A stretch of DNA of 19,812 bases from Sutterella sp. Its GTDB lineage: Bacteria; Pseudomonadota; Gammaproteobacteria; Burkholderiales; Burkholderiaceae_F. The position numbers and the translations under genes were made by a program. The stretch covers positions 1 to 19,812 of the forward strand of contig DXSO01000019.1 in assembly GCA_019410445.1 (NCBI GenBank), given 5' to 3'. Below, piece after piece: positions 1 to 8,303 of the stretch; position 1 is the first letter of the stretch, and the number at the start of each line of letters is the position of its first letter. The notes beneath the pieces were generated by a model. The model had not been told where the DNA came from, searched no databases, and saw only the letters and a program-made list of their open reading frames with translations.

Positions 1-1475
1 ATCTTGGTGTCGATGTGCTTGAAGCTGGTTTTCCGATCTCGTCAAGAGGTGACTTCGAGAGTGTCTCACAGATTGCTGCTACGCTAAAGCGCACGATTCC
101 TTGCGGTTTGGCCCGTTGCGTGGCAAAGGATATCGAAGCGGCCGGTGAAGCTTTGAGGACGGCGAAACACTTCCGTATTCATACGTTTATTGCCACGAGC
201 ACGATTCATGTTCGCGATAAATTGCGCCGTTCGTTTGACGATATTGTCGAAATGGCCAAGGCTTCCGTGAAGCTTGCACGCAACTACACCGATGATGTCG
301 AATTCTCCTGTGAGGATGCCGGGCGCACTCCGATTGATGAACTCTGCCGCATGGTTGAGACGGCCATTGATGCGGGGGCAACCACAATCAATATTCCCGA
401 TACGGTCGGCTATACGCTTCCGACGGAATTCGGCGGCATCATCACCAACATCATGAATCGGGTGCCCAATATCGACAAAGCCGTGCTCTCTGTGCACTGC
501 CATAACGATCTGGGTATGGCAACGGCCAATTCGCTGACGGCGGTGCAGATGGGGGCTCGCCAGATCGAGTGCTGTATGAATGGTCTCGGAGAACGAGCCG
601 GCAACACCTCGCTCGAAGAGGTGGCTGCGGCTTTAAGTGTTCGCAACGGCTACTTCAATGGACTGCAGACCGGAATCGAATTGAAGAACATTGCACGCAC
701 TTCTTCTCTTGTGGCAAAAATCTGCCACGAACCGGTGCCGCCGCACAAAGCAATTGTTGGTTCGAATGCATTTGCGCACAGCTCGGGAATTCATCAGGAC
801 GGTGTGCTTAAGAATCGACAGACCTACGAGATTCTCACGCCCGAAAGCGTGGGCTTTAAGGGCAACAACATGCGCATGACGGCGCGTTCCGGTCGACACA
901 TGATTCGAACCTGCCTGCAGAATCTTGGTTACACGGATAAGGATTACGATCTCGACGATATCTACAATCGTTTCCTGAAACTGGCCGATAAGAAAGGGCA
1001 GGTTTTTGATTATGACCTTGAGGCACTGGTGTTCTTTACCAAGCAGGGTCAAAACGATGATGATGCTTATCGTCTCGATCAGCTCAATGTGATGAGCGGC
1101 AGCGGTGATATGACTGCGACAGCAACGGTGCGCCTGCTTGCCGGCAAACGCACTCGCACGGATTCGTGCATTGGCAATGGTCCGGTGGATGCAGTCTATA
1201 ACTGCATCACTCGTCTGACCGGAATTCGTTGCAAGCTCACCAGTTTTGAAATCACAGCCAATGGCGCTGGTATGGATGCATTGGGTCAAGTCAATATTAC
1301 GGTGGACTACAACGGCCGAATCTTCCACGGAATGGGCTTGTCGACGGACGTGATTGAATCGGCGGCACTGGCGCTGATCCACGCCATCAACAATATTGAG
1401 CGTACAAAGCGCATCCAGGAATTGAGAGAGCCGCCCAAGAAGGTAGGTGATCTTGTTGCGGATGCTCAGGCTTAG
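1..1475 (+). CDS. leuA: 2-isopropylmalate synthase (5'-truncated by window edge)
   Basis: Catalyses the first committed step of leucine synthesis: condensation of acetyl-CoA with 2-oxoisovalerate to give 2-isopropylmalate. The frame is open from base 3 and reads LGVDVLEAGFP at the edge. About 40 N-terminal codons, including the DTTLRDGEQ metal/substrate motif, therefore lie outside the window, and the GTG at 15 is not the real start. Visible signatures are ISSRGDFESV, RIHTFIATS, NYTDDVEFSCEDAGRTP, the metal-binding HCHNDLGMA and NGLGERAGNTSLEE. The HSSGIHQDGVLKN and YDLEALVFF segments lead into the C-terminal leucine-binding regulatory domain (DALGQVNITVDYNGRIFHGMG). The alignment is nearly collinear with E. 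coli LeuA as I remember it, so this is the long, leucine-inhibited bacterial type. It ends 30 bp before a terminator and converges on tamB. Confidence 0.96.
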   Translation, partial: LGVDVLEAGFPISSRGDFESVSQIAATLKRTIPCGLARCVAKDIEAAGEALRTAKHFRIHTFIATSTIHVRDKLRRSFDDIVEMAKASVKLARNYTDDVEFSCEDAGRTPIDELCRMVETAIDAGATTINIPDTVGYTLPTEFGGIITNIMNRVPNIDKAVLSVHCHNDLGMATANSLTAVQMGARQIECCMNGLGERAGNTSLEEVAAALSVRNGYFNGLQTGIELKNIARTSSLVAKICHEPVPPHKAIVGSNAFAHSSGIHQDGVLKNRQTYEILTPESVGFKGNNMRMTARSGRHMIRTCLQNLGYTDKDYDLDDIYNRFLKLADKKGQVFDYDLEALVFFTKQGQNDDDAYRLDQLNVMSGSGDMTATATVRLLAGKRTRTDSCIGNGPVDAVYNCITRLTGIRCKLTSFEITANGAGMDALGQVNITVDYNGRIFHGMGLSTDVIESAALALIHAINNIERTKRIQELREPPKKVGDLVADAQA

Positions 1476-1505
1476 TGCATACGCTTTGCGTTTGCGCAAT
1501 TAAAG

Positions 1506-1548
1506 AAAGCCGCCGGTTTCCATTGAGAAAACGGCGGCTTTGGGTTTT
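1506..1548. terminator. Bidirectional rho-independent terminator between leuA and tamB
   Basis: A perfect 10-bp stem, AAAGCCGCCG (1506-1515) with CGGCGGCTTT (1532-1541), is extended inward by TTTC/GAAA. On the plus strand it is followed by GGGTTTTG. On the minus strand it is followed by CTTTAATT. It lies between two convergent stop codons, so it probably serves both genes. Confidence 0.85.
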
Positions 1549-1564
1549 GTTCGCAGTCTGCGAC

Positions 1565-4500
1565 TTAGAATTCAAAGGCGTACAGCAGATCCAGTGCTTG
1601 ATCCACGCCGCTGACAGCTTCAATATAAAGCTTGGGAATGACGCGATATCGCAGCGTGAGGGTGGCAAGTGAGTCAAAAAGTCCGACTCCGTACTTTACT
1701 TTCAGTCCAGGTAGAACATAGCCGGACACCACCAGTTGAGAGCTGTCGCCGACTCCTTCCGTATCAAGTCCAAGTCCGCTGATTCCAATGGCATCTCCTA
1801 AAGATTTGAATGCTTGAGATCCCTGACTTAATCCCAGGTTGATCAATGCCGAGGTGATCATGGTATTGTCGGAGTCCCCGGAGGGATCCAGCCCTTCTCC
1901 GCGAATGAGGTAGCTTAAGGCTTCAGTGTCTGATTTAGCCGGATCGGTAAAGCTGGAGACTTGTGGAATATCGGCCGTGCCGCCCACTCGAACGCCGGCG
2001 ATAACTCCATCGGCTGTATTTTCGGGATTGCGAATGGCTTCAAGATCGATGGACGGATTGGTTGCAGGGCCGGCAAAGTGGAATTCGCCGTGCCTGACAA
2101 TCAGTTCCTGTCCGTAGGCTTTGAAGTTGCCGTTTGGAACGGAAATCTGCCCGGTTAAGCCTAAGGCCCCTTTATTTTGAATGACGGATAGTTTGCCCGT
2201 CAGGCGAGCTCTGAGGCCCAAAGCCTCAACGCGTACGTTGTCACCGATATTGATGAAAAGATTGCTTTCAATAACAATGGGTTGCCGTTGATCCGATGCT
2301 TTTTGGATTCGCGGACGATCTGTGCGGATCACATCTTCGGAAACCGCAATGGCCGAAGCAGGCAGTTCCGTTACTTTTACTCTGGCCCAGGGGACGCCAA
2401 TATAGCCATCGAGTTTGATGCGTTGGGCATTGGCTTCACACCGAATGTTTGTCGTAAGATCAAACTCTGCTGTCGGAGGCAGAGTCATACGCAAATTTTT
2501 TCCTTTGGCAGTTATAAGGGCTTGCGCTTCATCAAGGGTGCGCCAGTCAGCCTTTCCTTCAAGATGCACTTCGCCTTTTGGGGTCTTCAAAAAACCGTCG
2601 AGTGAACTGCTGTTGCCGTCAAATTGCAGCGCGAGGTCGCTCGGCAGCATTTCAAATGGCAATTTCGTCGAATCCAGACGCATATTGCGAATTCCACCCT
2701 CGCCGTACAAAAGTGGTTCTTCGATTGTGCCGGCAAAACGTATGTTTCCATGAATTTCACCTTCAGCTGATTCTCCAGGTGCCAGAGACGAGTTAATCAG
2801 CGTGGTATCGAGCGCAGTGAGCTTTAATGTGCCGCTGAGGGTGCGGGTATGGAATACATCGCCAATATGCAGATTTCCTTTAATGGAACCGTTGTTTTTC
2901 AGCTCGACGATCCATTGAGCCGACACTGAGTCTTTCGTATTGGAGACAAGAAGGTCGATTCGATCAAAGTCCACTTGGAAATCTTTGGACTGCATCGGAT
3001 AGGTCGCCCGAGTATTGTTGGCTTGAATGCTGAGTTTGCCGCTGGGTAAGTCGGAAAGTCCTGCTGGCAAAGTTAAATCCAATTGAGCAGTGACAATGCC
3101 CTCGGCGCCGAAGCGTTTTTGAAAATAACGTTCCAGAAAAGCGAGGTCAAATTTCTCCAATTCAAGCAGAACATGCAGGTCGCTTTGATTTGTGAGGTCG
3201 ATTCGAAGGTTGTTTTTTAAGCAAATTTTTGCATCGGAATGCTTTAAACAGGCCGTCATGACATTGAGTCGCTTAAGAGCACTCACGTAGGTCAACCGCA
3301 GGGGTTTGTCCAAAGTAATCGATCCAAGGGTATTTTGAATCTCAAATTCGGCAAGACTGCCGGTCCAATTACCAAGCATTCGCTCGTACAGGCCATTGAT
3401 CTTTGCTTGAATAGCGACAGGCGAGCCTTCACTGCGGATGGTGATTTGATGTCTTAGTTCCGAGCCTTGTGCCCGAAGGGTTGCTTTGCTTACGGACACA
3501 CCATCCAAGACGAGTCCCTCAAGTTCAAGGGTAATGTTGCCGGATACCGTATCTCGGGAGCGCATCCTACCGTTTAGGCGAGCCGAATTAAGCCTTGTTC
3601 CTGCGTAAGCAATATTGCGAGCGGTAATGTCTGCATTGATGACTGGCAGAGAAGTCGAGCCCGTAACAGCCATCGTTCCTTTGATGGTTCCATGAAGATT
3701 CGGATCCAAAATGGCTAAGGACGGTGCATCGATTTTTGCTTTGAAATCGAGTTTTGGCAGTGATTTGGATACATCTGCTTGACCAGACAGATCGAAGGTA
3801 TTGTCTCCGATTGCGACGAAAAGCGAAGGAATCTCAACAAGACCGCCACCGTTGCTGCTCATTGAAGCCGAGAGGGTAAGCGGATTCCCGCGCAGTTCGC
3901 CCATAACGGTCAAATCCTGCAGTGAAGTCTGCCAATATCCGTTTTTGAGTGTCCCCCAGCAAGAGAAACCTCCGTTGACTTTCAAAGGTGACTGCGGAGT
4001 GATGGAGCTTGTATCGATATGGCTGAGATTAAGTGCAGTGCTGAAAAAGAGTTCGTTGCTCCAATCGGCTTCAGCTTCAAGATTAATGAGACCAATGTTG
4101 GAATTGATGGTTATTTTGTTCAGATGAACTCGTGTTTCAGTGCCTTTCCCTGCCGCGGATATTTCAGAGGTGAAGTTGTGATTGGAATCGAGCGGGTAGG
4201 AGATTCGGCTCGCTGAGCTGATCGAGTAATCGACTGCTTTGCCGACAAGATCAATTCTGGGAGAGGTGAAGGTGGCACCGGCAATTTGAATGTCCAAGGC
4301 CTCGACGTGTGCTGATACTGGTAGGCCGGGTTGCGTAGGCGTTGCGCTGATGGAGAAGGAACTATCGCGAACGCCCGGTATGTTTTCGAATGTGCCGGTA
4401 AGCGTCAGAGCGCTCGCCAGTGCTCCTTGCAGACGAGCGTTTAGTGTCACGGTTACAGGTGGAAGCGGAGCCTGAGAGGGAATCATGCCTCGGACGCTTT

Positions 4501-5635
4501 CGCGCCAGCGCTCGACTCGCTTTTTGAGCCTCAAACCTATTTTTCGGTTGAGCTGCCGTTGTTGTTCAGGCGAAAGAGTCTTTTTTTGTACGGATGAATG
4601 CGATTTGGCTTTCGTCTGGTTGTTTGTTCGACGTTCCTTGATTGCTTTTAAACGTTCGGCCCGAGCTTGCTTGAGTCTTTCATAGAAGGTTTCGATCTCT
4701 TCAACTGAGGGTTCTTCGATTGGTGCGACTGCGCCGGTTGGAATGATTTCACGCGGCACAACGGCGCTGATTTTGCTTGTGAGATCAATTTGATGTTGAG
4801 CGTCCAAGCCGAGGACAAAGTCTGCGTTGAGAGTGACTTTGGGTGTTCGAAGTGCAAGATGCGGGACAGTGAGTTGATTATTTTTGGCTTCAAGTGCAAA
4901 TTGAAGTGAATCAATATGCAGATCTGAATTGTGGTTGACGGCAAAGTTGCAGATATCGAAGTTTTGAACAGAAATATCCACTGGCAGGTGGATCGCTTCA
5001 ATTGCGGGCAGGACGGGTTGCGAGAACGTTTGCTTGAGCAAAGCTCCGATAGCTACATTTGAAGGCGTGCTGAGCGCCTGCTCAAAATGAGAATCAGCCA
5101 TTCTTGCCGATTCAACAACAATATGATCTTTTTGCCAGAGTGCTTTGGCATTGAAAAGTCCGACGACAAAGCGATTGCCGTTGACATCAATTTCAGTGTC
5201 TTTGACTGTTAGATTGCTCAAAGAAATCGCTAGCGGGGTTTTCAAACGAGAACCGGAAGGCGATGGTTCTTGGCTTGAGGCATCGTTTAAATTCGAGTTT
5301 GAGGCGTCTTCTTCGCGAGCGCGGATTTGTATCTGAGCTTGAGATAGTTCGATTTCTGCGATTTCAATGCGTCGGCGCAATAGATCGGCAACGTTGAGAT
5401 TCCAGGTCAGATTTCCTTGGAATGAAAGTCCGGCGGTTTGATAGCGGAGACCGGATGCATTCAAGTGAAAAAACGAGCCTCTAACTGTTTCGATTGTTAG
5501 ACCGTAGACAGTTTTCTCCAAGGTGCCTTTGACGATCTGCAAGCCGAAATTGGTGCCGAGCAGTGTTCCCAAGGCAAGTATCAGTAATCCGAGAGCGCAG
5601 AGCGTGCTGACGCAAATTTTCTTAGCAATGCTCAT
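1565..5635 (-). CDS. tamB: Translocation and assembly module subunit TamB (AsmA/DUF490 family)
   Basis: A 1356-residue inner-membrane-anchored protein that spans the periplasm to reach TamA. The family is implicated in assembly of some outer-membrane proteins and in phospholipid transfer. One N-terminal transmembrane segment (about residues 8-28) is followed by a very long beta-rich region. The conserved C-terminal DUF490 domain ends in YGVGLFDSLATLTLRYR and SGVDQALDLLYAFEF, the classic TamB terminus. It is somewhat longer than the E. coli protein (about 1260). Oddities are a polar linker at about 107-131 and a strongly basic, helix-prone stretch at about 307-390 interrupting the beta repeats. 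The ATG at 5635 overlaps the tamA stop in ATGA, with an AGGA ribosome site at 5644-5647, so translation is probably coupled to tamA. Confidence 0.95.
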   Translation of the reverse strand: MSIAKKICVSTLCALGLLILALGTLLGTNFGLQIVKGTLEKTVYGLTIETVRGSFFHLNASGLRYQTAGLSFQGNLTWNLNVADLLRRRIEIAEIELSQAQIQIRAREEDASNSNLNDASSQEPSPSGSRLKTPLAISLSNLTVKDTEIDVNGNRFVVGLFNAKALWQKDHIVVESARMADSHFEQALSTPSNVAIGALLKQTFSQPVLPAIEAIHLPVDISVQNFDICNFAVNHNSDLHIDSLQFALEAKNNQLTVPHLALRTPKVTLNADFVLGLDAQHQIDLTSKISAVVPREIIPTGAVAPIEEPSVEEIETFYERLKQARAERLKAIKERRTNNQTKAKSHSSVQKKTLSPEQQRQLNRKIGLRLKKRVERWRESVRGMIPSQAPLPPVTVTLNARLQGALASALTLTGTFENIPGVRDSSFSISATPTQPGLPVSAHVEALDIQIAGATFTSPRIDLVGKAVDYSISSASRISYPLDSNHNFTSEISAAGKGTETRVHLNKITINSNIGLINLEAEADWSNELFFSTALNLSHIDTSSITPQSPLKVNGGFSCWGTLKNGYWQTSLQDLTVMGELRGNPLTLSASMSSNGGGLVEIPSLFVAIGDNTFDLSGQADVSKSLPKLDFKAKIDAPSLAILDPNLHGTIKGTMAVTGSTSLPVINADITARNIAYAGTRLNSARLNGRMRSRDTVSGNITLELEGLVLDGVSVSKATLRAQGSELRHQITIRSEGSPVAIQAKINGLYERMLGNWTGSLAEFEIQNTLGSITLDKPLRLTYVSALKRLNVMTACLKHSDAKICLKNNLRIDLTNQSDLHVLLELEKFDLAFLERYFQKRFGAEGIVTAQLDLTLPAGLSDLPSGKLSIQANNTRATYPMQSKDFQVDFDRIDLLVSNTKDSVSAQWIVELKNNGSIKGNLHIGDVFHTRTLSGTLKLTALDTTLINSSLAPGESAEGEIHGNIRFAGTIEEPLLYGEGGIRNMRLDSTKLPFEMLPSDLALQFDGNSSSLDGFLKTPKGEVHLEGKADWRTLDEAQALITAKGKNLRMTLPPTAEFDLTTNIRCEANAQRIKLDGYIGVPWARVKVTELPASAIAVSEDVIRTDRPRIQKASDQRQPIVIESNLFINIGDNVRVEALGLRARLTGKLSVIQNKGALGLTGQISVPNGNFKAYGQELIVRHGEFHFAGPATNPSIDLEAIRNPENTADGVIAGVRVGGTADIPQVSSFTDPAKSDTEALSYLIRGEGLDPSGDSDNTMITSALINLGLSQGSQAFKSLGDAIGISGLGLDTEGVGDSSQLVVSGYVLPGLKVKYGVGLFDSLATLTLRYRVIPKLYIEAVSGVDQALDLLYAFEF

Positions 5636-7497
5636 AACTCAGGTCCTAGACCAATGTAAAACTGAATGCCGTTTTCATTTGAATCTCCGATGGGTTTGGC
5701 AACGTCAAGTTTGATTGGACCCAAAGGGGATTCCCAACGAACACCAAATCCAGCGCCCTTTTTGAGATTTGAAAATTCAAAATCGTTTTCCGCACGACCG
5801 ATGTCGAGGAATGCGGCCGCCCACCATTTGCCTTTGATGCGTAGCTGGTATTCGATGCTGCCGGTGATCATTTTCTGAGCACCGGTGAGCTCGCCTTGAG
5901 CGTTGCGCGGAGAAATGGATTCATAGTCGTAGCCTCGGATGCTTCTATCGCCGCCGGCAAAATAGCGAAGATCCGGAGGGACTTGATCGAATTGCCCGGT
6001 CTCAATCCATCCCATGTGGGAGCGAAGTACGAAACGGTGCTTACGTGCGTAGGTGCGAATGAGTACGAATTGAGCCTCGAGCATCAGAGCGTCAATATCC
6101 GATCCCCACATTTGATTGGCATAGCCGATGGTGTAACGTTGGGAATCTCCCCAACGGGGCATAAGCCCGCCTCTGCTGCGTGTTCGGGACAGGGAGAACT
6201 CGGGATACAGCATCATTGTTTTATTGGCGATAGACCCTTGGGTGAAATCATCCATACGCCATTTGATGGATAGGCCCTTTTGCCACTCTCCAAAAGGTTC
6301 CCAACGACGCGTGGCCGCAATGGTTGCCGTATCGGCCTTGGTGTCGTGGAGGTCTTCATGCTTGTAGCCGCCGCTAAAAAGCCAAAAGTGTTCGAAAGCA
6401 TTTTTTTCAAGCGGCAACTTGTAGGTAAAGTCGAGCATTTGCTCGAGTTTGGAGATGTCGCCGGCGGCCTCGATACTGTGGCCGGAGTCGTTGAGCCACG
6501 GTTTTTTCCAAATCAGTTTTCCGCGCGCTCCAACGTCGGTTGAATACCCCAGTCCCGTTTCAACGGTGTTGCGAATTTTGGGAGAGACTCGTGTGTTGAC
6601 GGACAGTTCATGATTGTCACTTTGCTGCGCGGAATGAATGTCTGGGGTGACAACAATAGAGTTGAACCATCCGCTGGCCGACAGACGTCTGTTGAGTTCG
6701 GCGACAGCATCGGATGTATAGGGGTCGCCTTTTTTAAAGGGCAGGATATTGCGCAGAATCGATTCGCGAATCTGATTGCCGTGAAAGGAAATGTCGCCGA
6801 AGGTGTAGCGCTCCTTAGGGTCGTACACTAAAACCCAGTGAGCTTCGTTTGTTTCTGCGTTGACTTGAAGTTCTTTTGTCAGAAATTCACCGTCAAAGTA
6901 ACCGTAGCGCATGGCCGTCCGCTCAATTGTACTTTTGAAGTCTGTGTATTCGCCGTGGTTGAGCTGTGTGCCTTTTTTCGGCAGTTTGCGCTGCAGACGC
7001 TTGAATTGGGGATAGCTTTTGATTTGGTCGTTTTTGATGGTCAGTGTGGCGCTTTGAATCTTTACCGGTTCACCGAGTTTGACGCTGGCTACAAGCGTAT
7101 TGCGGCCAGAAGAGTCGGCGGTGGTCAGGTGGGGCGAGGTTTGTTTCGTGCCTTCAGGACTGCGTATCCATCGATACCGAATTTCGTAACGATAATATCC
7201 GAGGGCTTCAAGACCATTGCGAATGCCGGCGTCGACCAGTGTGCGATAGGTATGACGTGTTTGAGAATTGTCATTCGATCGCAAGGTCGTCAGCAGAGCC
7301 TCGACATTGTTCAAGGCGGCTCCAGAGAGTCCCTCTAATTTCAGATCGAAGGCCGATGCGCTGGAAGAGAAAACAGTCAGAGTTGCCAGTGCAACAGCGT
7401 TTGAGCGAAAAAAGATGTGGAAATATCGGTCGGAGAAAGAACGATCAGAGCCAATCGCCTTTCGCTGCTTGGTATTTGTCGTCATGCAGCTAATCAC
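5632..7497 (-). CDS. tamA: Translocation and assembly module subunit TamA (Omp85/BamA superfamily)
   Basis: An outer-membrane 16-strand barrel with N-terminal POTRA domains; partner of the TamB encoded immediately downstream. The protein (621 residues from the GTG at 7497) has a hydrophobic signal segment around residues 33-49 ending in SASA, with likely cleavage before FDLKLEGLSG. A POTRA-rich region follows to about residue 290. The barrel begins near ETGLGYSTDVGARGKL. The strand-6 loop motif IRGY sits at about 520-523, and the C-terminus QFYIGLGPEL matches that of E. coli TamA. The start is uncertain: GTG at 7497 or ATG at 7485, and neither has a clear ribosome site. TAA-GGA lies just upstream in frame, so the protein cannot extend far. 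tamA and tamB form an operon. Confidence 0.94.
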   Translation of the reverse strand: MISCMTTNTKQRKAIGSDRSFSDRYFHIFFRSNAVALATLTVFSSSASAFDLKLEGLSGAALNNVEALLTTLRSNDNSQTRHTYRTLVDAGIRNGLEALGYYRYEIRYRWIRSPEGTKQTSPHLTTADSSGRNTLVASVKLGEPVKIQSATLTIKNDQIKSYPQFKRLQRKLPKKGTQLNHGEYTDFKSTIERTAMRYGYFDGEFLTKELQVNAETNEAHWVLVYDPKERYTFGDISFHGNQIRESILRNILPFKKGDPYTSDAVAELNRRLSASGWFNSIVVTPDIHSAQQSDNHELSVNTRVSPKIRNTVETGLGYSTDVGARGKLIWKKPWLNDSGHSIEAAGDISKLEQMLDFTYKLPLEKNAFEHFWLFSGGYKHEDLHDTKADTATIAATRRWEPFGEWQKGLSIKWRMDDFTQGSIANKTMMLYPEFSLSRTRSRGGLMPRWGDSQRYTIGYANQMWGSDIDALMLEAQFVLIRTYARKHRFVLRSHMGWIETGQFDQVPPDLRYFAGGDRSIRGYDYESISPRNAQGELTGAQKMITGSIEYQLRIKGKWWAAAFLDIGRAENDFEFSNLKKGAGFGVRWESPLGPIKLDVAKPIGDSNENGIQFYIGLGPEL

Positions 7498-7582
7498 AAA
7501 GGAAAGATCCGAAAAGTGTCCTTAGATCAGATTTTGCTCTTTTGTGACTGTCTCGTGCTGAATGCTTGTTCAGTTGTGAGGA

Positions 7583-7615
7583 ATAAAACACAGGGCTGTC
7601 GTACAGACAGCCCTG
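7583..7615 (-). terminator. Rho-independent terminator of ssrA
   Basis: A perfect 10-bp stem, CAGGGCTGTC (7591-7600) with GACAGCCCTG (7606-7615), has a 5-nt loop. On the minus strand it is followed by TGTTTTATTCC. It sits 16 nt beyond the tmRNA 3' end and upstream of tamA, so it should separate ssrA from the tam operon. Confidence 0.85.
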
Positions 7616-7630
7616 CATTCTGCAATTTGG

Positions 7631-7996
7631 TGGTGGAGGTGGCGGGAATTGAACCCGCGTCCGAAGCGATTTTTCCGTCGAATCTACATGCTTAGTTCAA
7701 CAATTTTGGAGTCTTACCGTCTGCCCTGCCGTTAAACGGGCCTTCAGACGGCCAGTCGCTTGGATCTCGAAGCGAACGTCACGACTCCGTCCGCTTCCAG
7801 TCTCAGTGCAATGACGATGCTGCCGGTTTAACCCGACCTGAGCCTGAGACCACTCAGTGCATCGCTCGCGGCATTAAGCGGCGAGAGCGAAACGCTCGTT
7901 GTTGGCGTTTATTTTTTTCTAGTTGTTTAGCGAGGAGACTAGACCTCGGCATGCATCGTACGGCGTCCTACACCCCGTCGAAACCTTAACACCCCC
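7631..7996 (-). ncRNA. ssrA: Transfer-messenger RNA (tmRNA), tag ANNERFALAA
   Basis: Rescues stalled ribosomes and tags the unfinished protein for proteolysis. Minus strand, 366 nt, one-piece form. The 5' end GGGGGTG pairs with CACCTCC near the 3' end (one G-U pair), followed by an encoded ACCA tail. The tRNA-like T arm reads GCGGGTTCAATTCCCGC. The conserved GTTTCGACGGGGTGT and GCATGCCGAGG segments are present near the 5' end. The tag frame at 7906-7874 starts at GCC after an A-rich stretch and reads ANNERFALAA followed by a single TAA. The ALAA end is the usual ClpXP degron. Pseudoknot-rich sequence fills the middle. SmpB is not in the window. Confidence 0.97.
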
Positions 7997-8012
7997 ACAA
8001 GAAGGGAGTGTC

Positions 8013-8018
8013 ATTGTA
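8013..8018 (-). promoter_or_regulatory. Possible -10 element of the ssrA promoter
   Basis: TACAAT on the minus strand lies 16 nt before the mature tmRNA 5' end. That distance suits a primary transcript with a short leader removed by RNase P. I see no good -35 hexamer at 16-18 bp, so this is tentative. Confidence 0.35.
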
Positions 8019-8123
8019 TTCGGTCTGGCTTCAAAAAGATAGCTTTTTATTCAACTGTGTTGGAGATATGAAGAGAAATTGCTTGCAGTAAGAGAATTCC
8101 TGGGTGCCCTAAAATCATCAGAA

Positions 8124-8162
8124 TGCACCAAAAATGTGCGCAACACCGTACAATTTGGTGCG
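8124..8162 (+). promoter_or_regulatory. Candidate NtrC binding sites upstream of glnA
   Basis: TGCACCAAAAATGTGCG (8124-8140) matches the TGCACC-N5-GGTGCA NtrC dyad in the left half and 4 of 6 bases in the right half. A second, weaker site ends in TTTGGTGCG (to 8162) and has a poor left half. Both lie about 85-110 bp before the predicted sigma-54 start, which is the usual enhancer position for glnA. These are matches by eye only. Confidence 0.6.
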
Positions 8163-8212
8163 TGTATGCCGCGGTTCGTGTCTCTAGTGCCGTATTTGGG
8201 GGCAATGAAATC

Positions 8213-8228
8213 TGGCATGAAATTTGCT
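8213..8228 (+). promoter_or_regulatory. Sigma-54 (-24/-12) promoter of glnA
   Basis: TGGCATGAAATTTGCT fits TGGCACG-N4-TTGCW. The invariant GG is at 8214-8215 and GC at 8226-8227, with the required 10 nt between them. Transcription would start near 8239, giving a leader of about 65 nt. I found no convincing sigma-70 promoter nearby. The rest of 7997-8303 holds the NtrC-like sites and no gene. Confidence 0.85.
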
Positions 8229-8303
8229 ATCAGTTCTGGTAGAGGAAAGCATTATTGCTTTCAACAGTAGACAGACCATTTCCGAATTTAGGAGAAACCA
8301 ATC

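Noticed and set aside
633..1499. A 288-codon open frame antisense to leuA
   Set aside because: It is fully explained as a shadow of leuA and shows no domain.
7631..7720. A tRNA gene suggested by a T arm and CCA end
   Set aside because: The acceptor pairs with sequence 350 nt away and the tmRNA signatures are present, so it is the tRNA-like domain of ssrA.
8040..8120. A sigma-70 promoter for glnA
   Set aside because: TTGCAG, TTGGAG and TAAAAT-like hexamers occur, but none pair at 16-18 bp spacing.
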